Notes: generated by a model from the sequence alone, not told the origin. Positions 1 to 10,166 are shown, counted from the first letter of the stretch. The stretch is DNA of 64,000 nucleotides from Belliella filtrata (GCF_022549775.1 NZ_JAKZGP010000008.1:1-64000); one strand, 5' to 3'. Numbers and translations are program-made.

Positions 1-123
1 TTCAAATCCAACAATGGAGCTGAAAACTTCTGTGTTATAAGATCCGTCGTGGATACCCTGATCAAACGTTCGGGAAATATCTTAGAAAATCTAAATCATA
101 TAGCTAATTTACAACCTGAGTAG
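1..123 (+). CDS. C-terminal fragment of a probable transposase
   Basis: An open frame enters from the left edge and ends at the TAG at 121-123, giving about 40 residues that include GAENFCVIRSVVDTLIKR. The pattern 'GAENxxxIRSxxxT' followed by a short tail resembles the end of IS66-type transposases, where a similar motif precedes the C-terminus. No terminal inverted repeat was recognised in the 140 bases after the stop, so the family is a guess. Being next to two frameshifted genes fits a worn insertion-prone zone. It could instead be the end of an unrelated protein. Confidence 0.4.
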   Translation, partial: FKSNNGAENFCVIRSVVDTLIKRSGNILENLNHIANLQPE

Positions 124-261
124 TTACCATCAATTTAATACCTCATTAATGCCCTTTAAAAATTATAACCAATAGATTTAATGTAAATAATAGGAACCCA
201 AAGAGTCAATTGGTAGAAACATTCTGATAAATTTAATTTACGAAGGTAAACTGTTAACATT

Positions 262-1100
262 ATGAAAAGGCCAATCTGTATCATACTCTTCACATTCGTC
301 TTTTTTTGTATTGATTCAACTTACGCAATCAATCCAGAAAGGGAATATATACGAACACCAGCTACAGAGAATTGGAATTACCAACAACTTGATATTCAAA
401 CATCAGATGGCTTTTGTCTAAACTCATGGATTTATGAGGCAAATCCAGAAACTGACAAGAATACTGTGTTGATTTTGGCTTATCCAGATGCTGGAAATAT
501 GTCTTACTTTGTTTATCATTCTATAATTCTGGCACATGCTGGCTATACAGTAGTCACGTTTGATTACAGAGGATTTGGGGAAAGTCAAGATTTCGAAATC
601 CGTAAGGAGTTGCTTTATTATAACGAGTTTGCTTTAGACCTAGAAGCTGTTATAGCACTGTTTCAAAGAGATTTGCAAATAATAAACTTGGAGTTTGGGG
701 AATGTCGATGGGTACGATAGTATCAGTAATGGCCTTTCCCCATATAAAAAATCAAGTCGATTTTATTATTGGAGATAGTTTCGTTACCGATCCAGCGGAG
801 ATTGTGGACTATTACAAAGTTCAAGGTAAAGAAATTCTGCTTCCTAGAGGTAACCAGACTTTTCGATCAGCCTTAGAATCTATTGATTGTCCCATTTTGA
901 TTTTGGCAGCAAAGGACGATGCAATTACTACCTATTCGTCAGCTATGGAGATGAAGGAGAAGCTTGGTGAAAACTGTCAAGTCGTTTTATATGAAGGAGG
1001 TCACCTGACTGGGTTTCAGGTAAATTATGAAAGCAAGGGTTTTGGTGGGTGGTTTTTGATTCAGGTAGAGGGGTTTTTGGTAACTTTTGAAAATGGCTGA
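262..1100 (+). pseudogene. Alpha/beta hydrolase, broken by a frameshift
   Basis: Two overlapping frames together make one alpha/beta hydrolase of about 280 residues with a signal peptide. The first frame (262-720) holds the N-terminus, the 'DYRGFGES' oxyanion-side motif and the strand before the nucleophile. The second frame (702-1100) continues with the nucleophile elbow G-M-S-M-G at about 699-713, the acid region 'AAKDDAI' and the catalytic His in 'EGGHLTGF' near 1002. The switch must occur at about 675-690, where reading in the downstream frame gives NKLGVWGMSMG and fits the family. A one-base loss in the A/T-rich stretch explains it. All catalytic residues remain, so the lesion is recent or is a sequencing error. 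The substrate is unknown. Confidence 0.75.
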
Positions 1101-1281
1101 AAGGAGAACCATCTCTTTATAAAGTCAATATTTTTGCTTATAATACAGTGTAGCAAAAGGAGGGAAGCTTGTGGCTTACAGGTTAAATGAAGACCATCTC
1201 CTAAAGGGGGAAAATCTTCTTTATGTTTAATATTTTCAACCTTAAAATTTGAATTAGCCAATACCTAACTCATTCTAAACC

Positions 1282-2342
1282 ATGACCAACCTCAATAAAA
1301 AAGACAAATACCTCGGCTGCATATTAGGAGGGCTATTGGTGATGCTTTGGGTGCGCCAATCGAGTTTTTGAATTATGAATCTATCATCAGCAAGTATGGG
1401 GCTTCAGGAGTTCAGGATTATGTGGAGCATCCTGATGGAAAAGGAGAGTTTACCGATGATACTCAGATGTTGCTATTTACAGCGGAGGGATTGTTGAGAG
1501 CGCGGCATAGGGCTGAATTAAAAGGTATAGGTGGTGCACAAACTCAGATTACCCACCAATCTTATCTTAGGTGGCTGCATACTCAAGGTGTGGACGTGAC
1601 TGAGTCTACCAAAGCATATGGATTCATGGAAGGTTGGCTAGTTCAGAGAAAGGAACTCTACAAAAGAAGAGACCCTGGAGCTACTTGCATTCATGCTTTG
1701 AAATCAAATAAGATGGGCTCTCTAGAAGTTTCAAACAATGATAGCAAAGGATGTGGGACAGTAATGAGAGTTGCTCCCGTGGGCTTGATTTTTAACCACA
1801 ACAGGAAAATAGCTTTTGAAGAAGGAGTGAAAATTTCAGCCATTACGCATGGACATCCTTCTGGTTATTTGAGTGGAGGGCTATTGGCTTCTATCATCGC
1901 TGACCTATCACAAGGGTTGGATTTGAAAGCATCAATTTCAAATGGCCTTCGGATCCTCAAAAAGTGGAATGGACACGAGGAAGTTTATGATAAAGTTAGC
2001 AAAGCTAGATCTCTTCATAAGCAATACAAAAATAAAAATATCGATCAAGTAGCTATAAGTACAATTGGTGAAGGTTGGGTAGCAGAGGAGGCGCTTGCGA
2101 TTGCTTTACTTTGTGCCTTACACTATCCAAACAACTTCAAAAGTGCCGTACTTACATCAATCAATCATGGAGGAGATTCGGATAGTACTGGTGCTATCAC
2201 GGGTAATATCGTGGGGCTTATGGTTGGTCAGGAGCAAATACCACATGACTGGCAAGATAAGTTGATGCACAAAGATATTGTGGAAGAAATTGGGATTGAC
2301 CTTAACGTAGGTTGTAAAAGTAACTATAGCTATGATGATTAG
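1282..2342 (+). pseudogene. ADP-ribosylglycohydrolase family protein, frameshifted near its start
   Basis: The family removes ADP-ribose from proteins or small molecules using two Mg ions. Visible motifs are 'FTDDTQM' (metal ligands), 'HGHPSGYLSGG' and the signature 'NHGGDSDSTGAITGNIVG' near the C-terminus. The natural start is ATG 1282, giving MTNLNKKDKYLGCILGG. The family then expects 'AIGDALGAP', which is found in another frame from about 1331 (gct att ggt gat gct ttg ggt gcg cca). One G is missing from a G run at about 1329-1332. The long open frame therefore begins only at a TTG at 1347, which cuts off the first metal-binding helix. Translation from that TTG would lack the conserved N-terminus. 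A sequencing error is possible. Confidence 0.8.
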
Positions 2343-2625
2343 GAGTGGCATGGGAAGTATCCAGGATATTGAAAAATCCATATTTCATTTTTTAGGCGTG
2401 GTATTTTGAGTTTAGTGCTATTTTTTAATGTGTGAACTTGAGAATTTGGATAGTTTATCACATTTTCTAATCAAATTAAACCCATATTCACAAGTTTGGC
2501 TACTCAAAACGAACCAATATCTACATTATCAGCACTTTTCGAGCGTATTAATTTGAAGTGAAAATTGTTACTCATATATTTAAAGATAATTTAACATGGA
2601 TTTACATCAAGCTTAGCGTTTTAAT

Positions 2626-3261
2626 TTGGAAAAGGATTACTATATAGAGTCAAATGTTTGGAATAGATTTTTGAAAGGAGATCAAGATGCATTCAAAAAA
2701 ATATACCTTGACCATGTTGATAGCTTGGTAATGTATGGCTTGCTTTTTTGCAAAGACAAGTTCAAAGTAGAAGATGCTATTCATGATGTGTTTGTCGAGT
2801 TGCATGCCAGAAGAGCTAACTTATCTGAAAATATCAATATCAAATTTTATCTTTTCGCTTGTCTCAGAAGACAGTTGAAATCAATCCTTAATAGTAATGC
2901 AATCTTAGATTTCAAGGATACAAATTGCAAGAGCTTTGAAATCGAGGATCTTCAATTTGACCCGCTGATCCACAATGAGGAGCAAAAGATCATGGTTTTC
3001 AAGCTTGCAGAAGCTATTAACCAATTGAGTAGAAAGAAAAAGGAAATTATCTACCTTCATTATATTCAAGACCTGTCCTATGCTGACATCAGTATTTTGC
3101 TAGGAATTTCTCTTACTTCATGTCGTACCCTAATGTACAGAGCTATCAAAGATATCCGGTCCAACTTTGAATCTGATACGGTTGTTTCAGAGAATATTGA
3201 TTTCAGGTTATTGAAAAGTGGAATACAACTGAGCCTTTTCATAGCTGCTCTTTTGAATTAA
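2626..3261 (+). CDS. ECF RNA polymerase sigma factor
   Basis: A 211-residue sigma-70 family protein of the extracytoplasmic-function type common in Bacteroidota. Region 2 lies at about residues 15-80 ('EDAIHDVFVELHARR') and region 4 at about 125-180 ('LSRKKKEIIYLHYIQDLSYADISILLGIS', a helix-turn-helix that reads the -35 element). The C-terminal 15 residues are hydrophobic. The start is a TTG at 2626; the ATG 30 bases upstream meets a stop after six codons. It lies 202 bases before fecR and the SusC/SusD genes in the same direction, the classic cell-surface signalling order. It probably directs transcription of the SusC operon when FecR releases it. Confidence 0.92.
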   Translation: MEKDYYIESNVWNRFLKGDQDAFKKIYLDHVDSLVMYGLLFCKDKFKVEDAIHDVFVELHARRANLSENINIKFYLFACLRRQLKSILNSNAILDFKDTNCKSFEIEDLQFDPLIHNEEQKIMVFKLAEAINQLSRKKKEIIYLHYIQDLSYADISILLGISLTSCRTLMYRAIKDIRSNFESDTVVSENIDFRLLKSGIQLSLFIAALLN

Positions 3262-3463
3262 GCTTATTTCACATTTGAGATAAACCGCCAACTGTGCTTT
3301 CATGATTATTCAAAGGCGCTTTTTAATTGATTTTAACTTGCAGGTTTCCAGGTTTTTATAACATATTTTTGAATTTCATAAGATTTTTTGTCTATGCAAG
3401 GGTATAAATTCCCTCTATATAAGTGAAGCCTTACTATATCGCTTCCAGGGATATCTCAGCAAA

Positions 3464-4564
3464 ATGACAGAAAATAAGGATCAGGAAAACAGCAAAAATT
3501 TCAAAGACCAATTTGGTAAATTTTTGACTAAGGCTTTTAGGATTTCTACTGGAGGGACAATTTCTTCAGAGAAGAAAGAGCTCCTTTTTGAAAGAATCAT
3601 TGACTCTACAAATCAACGAAAAGATGATGCCAGAAAACTTTCAGCCATTTGGCTAAAGTATGCGGCGGTATTTATAGGCCTTTTATTGGTCGCAGGAAGC
3701 ACTTATTTTAGTTTGTATCCACCGTCAGATGGGTTGAATTTTTCTAGGATGCTAGGAGAGTTGAACCTAGAGGATTTTGACCAAGCCCAGCTTATTATCA
3801 ATGATGAAGAGTCCATTTTGCTCGAAGGAGAGGCATCTGTGATTGATTATCAAAATGCAGCTGTGGTAGTCAATGAAAAGGAAGCGACGTCTTCCAAACT
3901 GGGAGAGTACAACACCTTGATTATTCCTTATGGGAAAAGATCGCAAGTTTCACTTCCTGATGGTAGCAAGGTTTACCTGAATTCAGGTTCAAAGATGGTT
4001 TATCCGACAGCTTTTGCTAGCAATCGACATATCTACTTGGAAGGGGAGGCATACTTTGAGGTGTTCAAGGATGAGGCCAATCCATTTACTGTGAAGACTA
4101 AGGATCTCAACTACCGAGTTCTTGGGACATCCTTCAATGTGAATGCTTATGACAACAATGACTTTTCCATGGCGGTATTGGTCACCGGTAGTATAGAGGT
4201 GAAGCCCGAAAGGGCATCATTTTTCAAATCGGATAAAAAAATACTTAAACCCAATCAGCAACTGAATTGGAGCAAGGATGAAAAGACTTTTGAGGTCAAT
4301 GAAGTAAATGTAGAACCATATGTGAGTTGGAAAGATGGCTATTTGATTTTTGAAGAGCAATCCATAAAAGAAATCAGCAAGAGACTTGAGAAACTTTATA
4401 ATGTAGAGATTTTGATCAAGAGTAAATTACTAGAAAAAGAAACCTTCACTGGAAGGTTGGATTTGAAAACAGACATTGAGCAAGTTCTTGGGACTATCGC
4501 TTCTACGTCTGGCGTATCTATATCTAAAAAAGGAAGGAGGTATGAGTTCACCAAGGGAATTTAA
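3464..4564 (+). CDS. FecR family anti-sigma regulator
   Basis: A 366-residue inner membrane protein. The N-terminal about 65 residues are cytoplasmic and would bind the sigma factor. One membrane helix lies at about 67-86 (YAAVFIGLLLVAGSTYF). The periplasmic FecR domain is at about 150-250 ('IPYGKRSQVSLPDGSKVYLNSGSKMVYP', 'VLGTSFNVNAY'). A DUF4974/STN-like domain is at about 290-360 ('EEQSIKEISKRLEKLYNVEI'). In this family the periplasmic part contacts the STN domain of the partner receptor, which the downstream SusC protein has. This completes a receptor / anti-sigma / sigma relay for the locus. Confidence 0.93.
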   Translation: MTENKDQENSKNFKDQFGKFLTKAFRISTGGTISSEKKELLFERIIDSTNQRKDDARKLSAIWLKYAAVFIGLLLVAGSTYFSLYPPSDGLNFSRMLGELNLEDFDQAQLIINDEESILLEGEASVIDYQNAAVVVNEKEATSSKLGEYNTLIIPYGKRSQVSLPDGSKVYLNSGSKMVYPTAFASNRHIYLEGEAYFEVFKDEANPFTVKTKDLNYRVLGTSFNVNAYDNNDFSMAVLVTGSIEVKPERASFFKSDKKILKPNQQLNWSKDEKTFEVNEVNVEPYVSWKDGYLIFEEQSIKEISKRLEKLYNVEILIKSKLLEKETFTGRLDLKTDIEQVLGTIASTSGVSISKKGRRYEFTKGI

Positions 4565-4579
4565 GATTTAAAAAAAAAT

Positions 4580-4630
4580 CGGAAAGTGCTGCAACACCTT
4601 CCGACCAATGCACTACCCCTGCAAGGGTAG
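4580..4630 (+). promoter_or_regulatory. Two stem-loops between fecR and susC
   Basis: The 101-base gap holds two consecutive hairpins. The first pairs CGGAAAGTG (4580-4588) with CACCTTCCG (4595-4603), with one mismatch. The second pairs CTACCC (4613-4618) with GGGTAG (4625-4630). Neither is followed by a long T run, so they look like leader structures or mRNA processing/stability elements that could set the regulator-to-receptor expression ratio. The function is inferred. Confidence 0.5.
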
Positions 4631-4665
4631 CTTTAATTAATGTAACACATCAATATTACAAAGTT

Positions 4666-7600
4666 ATGAAAAAAAAGTTTTCAACAGGTATTCCCATACC
4701 CTCTGGGAAATACTATCTCAAATTGATTTTGTGTATGAAACTGATTACTGGATTATTGCTCTTTGGAATGATGAATGTATCCGCCCACACATTCTCACAA
4801 AGCAAGCTGGTAAGTATGGAGCTCAACCAAGCTAGTCTCAAAGAGTTTTTTGACAACGTACAGAATCAAACAGAGTACCTATTCTTCTATCAGGATAAGT
4901 TGATCAAGTCAAATCAAGGCAGTAGCATTACAATGCATGTCAAGGATAAGCCTCTAGATCAGGTGCTTACTGAGGTATTGGGGGCTCGAAATTTGGCCTA
5001 TCAAATATCGGGAAGGCAAATAGCTGTAGTCTCCTCAAAGAAACCGACTTCAAGCACTTTTTCTCCAATCAATAAAATCGAAATCGATGATAGGAGAATA
5101 AGTGGTACTGTCACTGATGAAAGTGGTGAGCCACTTCCTGGCGTTTCTATTTTGATAAGAGGTACATCCAAAGGGACTACTACAGACCTAGATGGGAAGT
5201 TTAGCATAGAAGTCTCTGATAATGCCACATTGATATTTCAATTTCTGGGCTTTAGAAGAGAGGAAGTTGTTGTAGGAAACAGGTCAGAGCTATCCATTTC
5301 CCTCAAGTCAGAGGTATCAAATCTGAATGAGTTTGTGGTCACTGGATACGTAGTGCAAGAAAAGCGAGCAGTTACAGGTTCCATGTCTTCTGTAAGTGGT
5401 TCTGATATAGAAAATTTACCTGTTGGATCATTTGACAAAGCGCTTCAAGGTAGAGCAGCTGGTGTTTTGGTTCAATCATCTTCTGGTGTCCCTGGAGGTC
5501 AAGTGAATATTAACATCAGGGGACAAGGGTCTATTACGGCTGGAAATCAACCATTGTACATCGTAGATGGAGTACAGCTCAACAGTGAAAGTGTAAGTAC
5601 CAACAGAACAGAGAACAACCCCTTGGCTTTTCTTAATCCAAACGATATTGAGTCCATGGAGATTTTGAAAGATGCAGCAGCAGCATCAATCTATGGTGCT
5701 CAAGCAGCAAATGGTGTAGTCCTTATCACCACTAAAAAAGGTAAGTCTGGTAAAACAAGGTTCAATTTAAACTACTACAAAGGGATTACTGAACCAATGC
5801 CTAAAATGCAGATGATGAATTCCCAGCAATTCATAGATGCAAGGATGGAGGCTATGTCAAACAGATTCCCAACAAGGACTCCAGAGACAATCAGAACGGG
5901 TGTACTGAATGATCTCAGGCTACCAACTGATCTCACAGACGCTCAAATTGCAGCATTGCCGACTTATGATTGGCAAGATATAGGATTCAGAACGGGTGTA
6001 GTGGATAACCTTGACTTGACAGCCTCTGGGGGAAATGATAAAACTACCTTTATCATGTCCGGATCATACAATAATCATATCGGAAATGTGGTGGCAATAG
6101 ATTTTCAAAGAGCCACAGCAAGACTGGGTGTGACCCACAAAGCCAATGAGAGGTTGACATTTGAAATGAATACTAACTTGAGCTCTATCGTACAAAATGG
6201 TAATGATGGGGTAGGTACCACAGGGCTTTTTGCAGCACCACAGTTTGCTTCACCGATGATAGTGCCTACAGAGCCATTTAGACTAGAGGATGGTTCATGG
6301 AATGCGCCATTGGGAGGATTACCTGGTACCATGAGGTACAATCCTGTCCAAACTGCCGAATACAATACTGCTAGATCAAGACAAAGATCAGTGATAGGGA
6401 ATTTTACAGCTAGATATAAGATTACTGATGACTTAGAGTTCAAATCCTTTTATGGATTGGATTACAGAATCATTTCGTCAGAGTTTTACATTGACCCAAG
6501 GACAGAGGGTGGTTTTGGACGACAAGGTTTTCTTCAAATCGAGACCATGCAAAACACAAACTTTATCACAAACCAAACATTGAACTATAATAAAAAGCTG
6601 AATGATAAAAGTAGACTAACAGCCCTAGTTGGTGCAGAATATAGAAGTGATCAAAGAGAAAGAGAAGGAAGTACCGCAGAGGGATTTCCAACGCATCAGT
6701 TTAGAAGAATGTCTTCTGCCTCTACACCACTTACTGTATTCGGTACATGGACAGGTTTCAAAAGATTTGGAGTATTTGGTCAGACCAATTTTGAATATGA
6801 TAGAAAATTCTTTGCTAGCGCCATTCTAAGATATGATGGATCTAGTAGGTTTGGTGCGGACAATCAGTTCGGCCTCTTCCCAGCACTTTCTGTGGGTTGG
6901 GATTTCTCTCAGGAGAGTTTCCTTGTAAATTCCCGAAACGTTGATCAGCTGAAGCTTAGATTCGGGTATGGCCAGACAGGAAATGACCAAATTGGTAATT
7001 TTGCCGCTAGAGGATTGTATGGAGGTGCTGGTAACTATGCAGGCAATCCAGGTATACAGCCTGGGGGAATTGCCAATGTTGACCTCGGATGGGAAAGAAA
7101 CATTACATACAATCTTGGTATTGACTACTCTTTCTTCGAGAGCAGACTCTATGGTGCTGTTGAAGTTTTTCATAGAACGAGCAAAGACTTGCTGCTTGGT
7201 CAGCCATTACCATGGATTTCTGGATATGGAAATATCACAAGCAATATCGGTGAAGTCGTCAACAAGGGTATCGAAATAGAAATAGCTGCTGATGTGATCA
7301 GAAACAAAGATTTTTTATGGAGAAGTAGCTTTAATATCACCTTCTTGGATAATGAAGTAACGAGGTTGTTTGATGACTTGGACGTGCTTCCTGGTAATCA
7401 GTCCGTGCGAGTTGGTTATCCTTTGCGAACCAATTTTGAAGCTGCTTATGCTGGTGTCAATTCCGCTACTGGTAGACCGATGTGGTATGATGCCAATGGA
7501 GATATTACTTACAATCCATTAAATCCGGGAGATTATCAGATTTTCGGTAGTGAGTTGTCCAATTATTTCGGAGGATGGTCCAATTCATTCACATACAAAA

Positions 7601-8067
7601 ACCTATCGCTTGATGTATTCTTCACTTACGATATGGGAAGAGAGTATTACAACAATGCAAATGTGGGGTGGTACAGAAATGGATTTGGTATTAGGAATGC
7701 CTTGGAAAGTGTATACTTAGAAAGGTGGACAGAGCCAGGTCAAATCACACCACACCCTAGACCATTTGAAGGAGGTGCCGAAACCAATGGAGCATCTTAC
7801 ATCAGAACATCAAGTAGATTTTTGGAAGATGCTTCATTTATCAGGTTGAAGCAAGTTACACTTGGATATGATTTCAGTCCGCGTCTTGTAAACAAGCTTA
7901 AGTTAACCAATGCAAGAATTTATGCCCAGGCAGTGAATCTATTGACTTGGACTGCATGGACTGGCTATGATCCAGAGTTTTACTTAGATGGAAGTGATTT
8001 TACTAGCAATCAGGGTGTTGTCCCTCAGACTAGAAATTACACGATAGGGATACAGATTGGATTTTAA
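4666..8067 (+). CDS. SusC/RagA-type TonB-dependent outer membrane receptor with STN domain
   Basis: An 1133-residue importer that takes ligands across the outer membrane using TonB energy. In order: a long signal sequence (to about residue 45), an STN domain at about 50-120 ('MELNQASLKEFFDNVQNQTEYLFFY') that signals to FecR, a carboxypeptidase-D-like domain at about 145-215 ('ISGTVTDESGEPLPGVSILI'), a plug at about 225-355 ('PLYIVDGVQL', 'ILKDAAAASIYGAQAANGVVLITTK'), and a 22-strand barrel ending 'RNYTIGIQIGF'. It is 3 bases before susD. The STN domain shows that it is itself a signal transducer. Its substrate cannot be read from sequence; the downstream enzymes suggest peptides with D- or gamma-linked residues. 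Confidence 0.95.
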   Translation: MKKKFSTGIPIPSGKYYLKLILCMKLITGLLLFGMMNVSAHTFSQSKLVSMELNQASLKEFFDNVQNQTEYLFFYQDKLIKSNQGSSITMHVKDKPLDQVLTEVLGARNLAYQISGRQIAVVSSKKPTSSTFSPINKIEIDDRRISGTVTDESGEPLPGVSILIRGTSKGTTTDLDGKFSIEVSDNATLIFQFLGFRREEVVVGNRSELSISLKSEVSNLNEFVVTGYVVQEKRAVTGSMSSVSGSDIENLPVGSFDKALQGRAAGVLVQSSSGVPGGQVNINIRGQGSITAGNQPLYIVDGVQLNSESVSTNRTENNPLAFLNPNDIESMEILKDAAAASIYGAQAANGVVLITTKKGKSGKTRFNLNYYKGITEPMPKMQMMNSQQFIDARMEAMSNRFPTRTPETIRTGVLNDLRLPTDLTDAQIAALPTYDWQDIGFRTGVVDNLDLTASGGNDKTTFIMSGSYNNHIGNVVAIDFQRATARLGVTHKANERLTFEMNTNLSSIVQNGNDGVGTTGLFAAPQFASPMIVPTEPFRLEDGSWNAPLGGLPGTMRYNPVQTAEYNTARSRQRSVIGNFTARYKITDDLEFKSFYGLDYRIISSEFYIDPRTEGGFGRQGFLQIETMQNTNFITNQTLNYNKKLNDKSRLTALVGAEYRSDQREREGSTAEGFPTHQFRRMSSASTPLTVFGTWTGFKRFGVFGQTNFEYDRKFFASAILRYDGSSRFGADNQFGLFPALSVGWDFSQESFLVNSRNVDQLKLRFGYGQTGNDQIGNFAARGLYGGAGNYAGNPGIQPGGIANVDLGWERNITYNLGIDYSFFESRLYGAVEVFHRTSKDLLLGQPLPWISGYGNITSNIGEVVNKGIEIEIAADVIRNKDFLWRSSFNITFLDNEVTRLFDDLDVLPGNQSVRVGYPLRTNFEAAYAGVNSATGRPMWYDANGDITYNPLNPGDYQIFGSELSNYFGGWSNSFTYKNLSLDVFFTYDMGREYYNNANVGWYRNGFGIRNALESVYLERWTEPGQITPHPRPFEGGAETNGASYIRTSSRFLEDASFIRLKQVTLGYDFSPRLVNKLKLTNARIYAQAVNLLTWTAWTGYDPEFYLDGSDFTSNQGVVPQTRNYTIGIQIGF

Positions 8068-8070
8068 AAA

Positions 8071-9486
8071 ATGGACATCATGAAAAAATTAAATACATAC
8101 CTGGTTTTGTTTCTATTGATCACTTTTGCTGCATGTGAAAGTTTTGTAGAAACAAACCCTCAACAAAGTATAGATGCAGATGAAGCCTTGACTAGCCCAG
8201 AGGCAGTAAGGGCTGCGACAAATTCCGTCTTTTCAAGACTGCGAGCTATCAGCCAATACGGAAGGGATATGATCGCCATACCTGAAGTGTTGACAGACAA
8301 TTCAATTCAGGCTGGAACAGGAATCAGACTTACAGGTGAAGCCAATAACCAACCAGGAGCTCATATCAACAATTGGCAAAATTCTTACTATGCTATTAAC
8401 GAGGCCAATTTAGTACTAAGAGCACTGGAAGAAAATGAATTTTCAGTAGATTTCAGAAATGAAATTGAAGGTCAAATCCGATTTTTGCTAGGATTGTATT
8501 ATCACAACTTAGCGCGTGTTTATGCCTACGATCCTACGGCTATCATTCCTGAAAATGACCGTGGTGGAGTCCCCTTATTGATGACTGGGATAAGAAATGT
8601 GAACGAAATAGTCCTAGCTGGAAGAGCTCCTATCAGCGAAGTATATGAGTATATCTATGAGAATCTCGAAATGGCTTATGCTTTACTTGAGGGAGCGAAT
8701 ACCCAGACACCTCATTATGCCTCACATGGAGCTGCTGCCGCACTTCTTTCAAGAGTAGCATTGTATAATGGTGACTATCAAAAAGTAATCACAGAAGCTG
8801 ATAAGGCACTTGCTTCTGGTGTAGGGACATTTGTTACAGGAGACAATTACTTCTCATCATGGAGACAAGAGGTTCACCCTGAATCAGTCTTTGAAGTGGT
8901 ATTCATGACCAATGAAAATCTTGGACAAAATGAATCACTTAGGGCCACATTTACCACGAGATTCAATGATCAGACCACAACGGCTACCTCTCAAGGTCTT
9001 GCTGTATTCAGTCCAGAATTGCTAGATCTCTATGCTGAAGAGGATGTAAGAAGATCGATTATTTATAGAGGACTAGGAATGAACAGCGGCGTCTTTGAGA
9101 CTACCAAGTTCTTTAGCCGAGGTGGTATCAACAACTTAGACAATGTACCGGTAATTCGTGTTTCTGAACTTTATTTGAACAAAGCCGAAGCACATGCGAG
9201 GTTAGGGCAAACAGAAGAAGCAAATGAAAACTTGAATATCATCAGGCAAAGAGCCGGATTACAAGAGGTAGCGCTTGAAGGTGATGATTTGATTGAAGAA
9301 ATCTTGACTCAAAGAAGGCTTGAGTTTTCATTTGAAGGCCATAGATCTTTTGATTTGAAAAGACTTGGACTTGATATCGTCAAGGAGTTTGGAACCATAC
9401 CTTTCGAAGATTTTAGAACACTGGCTAGAATTCCTATCAGAGAAGTTGATATCAATCCGAACCTAGAACAAAATCCTGGCTATTAA
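8071..9486 (+). CDS. SusD/RagB family surface lipoprotein
   Basis: A 471-residue ligand-binding lid for the SusC receptor. A lipoprotein signal ends at 'LLITFAACES' (Cys22). The start may be ATG 8071 or the ATG three codons later (8080), which gives the more usual MKKLN start. The N-terminal helices carry 'FVETNPQQSIDADEALTSPEAVRAATNSVF', as in other SusD proteins. TPR-like helices follow, and the end has the family's 'QRRLEFSFEGHRSFDLKRLG' and 'IPIREVDINPNLEQNPGY'. The full domain set is intact. It is in one operon with susC and the lipoprotein that follows. Confidence 0.95.
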   Translation: MDIMKKLNTYLVLFLLITFAACESFVETNPQQSIDADEALTSPEAVRAATNSVFSRLRAISQYGRDMIAIPEVLTDNSIQAGTGIRLTGEANNQPGAHINNWQNSYYAINEANLVLRALEENEFSVDFRNEIEGQIRFLLGLYYHNLARVYAYDPTAIIPENDRGGVPLLMTGIRNVNEIVLAGRAPISEVYEYIYENLEMAYALLEGANTQTPHYASHGAAAALLSRVALYNGDYQKVITEADKALASGVGTFVTGDNYFSSWRQEVHPESVFEVVFMTNENLGQNESLRATFTTRFNDQTTTATSQGLAVFSPELLDLYAEEDVRRSIIYRGLGMNSGVFETTKFFSRGGINNLDNVPVIRVSELYLNKAEAHARLGQTEEANENLNIIRQRAGLQEVALEGDDLIEEILTQRRLEFSFEGHRSFDLKRLGLDIVKEFGTIPFEDFRTLARIPIREVDINPNLEQNPGY

Positions 9487-9505
9487 CCCTAAAACAGATA
9501 CAAAA

Positions 9506-9973
9506 ATGAAAAATTTCAAATATATCATTTTCCTGATCTTATGTAGCCTTACAACTACAGCTTGCTTCGAAGTTTACGAAGAGAGGTATTCCTTTACAGA
9601 TAAATTGGTTGAGTTTCAAAATGCTGTAGTCACGAATAATGCTACAGGAAGAAACTATCCCTTGATTAATCAGCGAACAGTGGGCACAGTAAGCTATCAA
9701 GTTAACTTGATCGGTGGCCATATGGCTCAAGATCAAGAGATCAGTTACCGTATTTTGGAAGAAGAAAGTAATGCCGAGAGTGGTGTCCACTACAGCATTG
9801 CCAATGCGGGAACATTTACCATTCCAGCCAACTCAAGTTTTGGATACATCGAAGTTGAGCGGTTGGCTTTTGAAAGACCTGGCTCTACCAATTTTATCCT
9901 AGTGCTAGAATTAGAAGGGAATGAAAATGTGGCACCAAGCAATAACCACATGAGAATCGGAATATCTCTATAA
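9506..9973 (+). CDS. Small accessory surface lipoprotein of the SusCD locus
   Basis: 155 residues with a lipoprotein signal (Cys20 in 'LTTTACFEVY'). The mature part is beta-rich and contains 'GVHYSIANAGTFTIPANSSFGYIEVERLA' and 'STNFILVLELEGNENVAPSNNHMRIGISL'. This resembles the Calx-beta-like and DUF4843-type lipoproteins that often follow SusC/SusD in Cytophagales. It lies 19 bases after susD and probably shares its transcript. It may help hold substrate at the cell surface, as SusE and SusF do for starch. The exact family is not certain. Confidence 0.7.
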   Translation: MKNFKYIIFLILCSLTTTACFEVYEERYSFTDKLVEFQNAVVTNNATGRNYPLINQRTVGTVSYQVNLIGGHMAQDQEISYRILEEESNAESGVHYSIANAGTFTIPANSSFGYIEVERLAFERPGSTNFILVLELEGNENVAPSNNHMRIGISL

Positions 9974-10166
9974 TCTCAATTCAAGGCTGTCCCATACATG
10001 TATAATCACATGTTCAACATTTAGACGTACTGCAGGTCTTGTTTTCTATAGTTTTGACCGTTTGTAAGCTATTGAAAGTAAAAACACCTGTATTTGAACT
10101 GTGCTGAATGATTTGGAAATCAACTCAAAATATGGAGGCAGCCTTGATTTTAACCTTACTTAATTT

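Noticed and set aside
1061-1261. A small leftward open frame after the hydrolase pseudogene
   Set aside because: No family features or initiation context were seen, and part of it lies opposite the hydrolase reading frame.
9974-10166. Two ACATGT palindromes between the lipoprotein and serine hydrolase genes as an operator
   Set aside because: Six-base palindromes are too short and common; no matching site was seen elsewhere in the locus.
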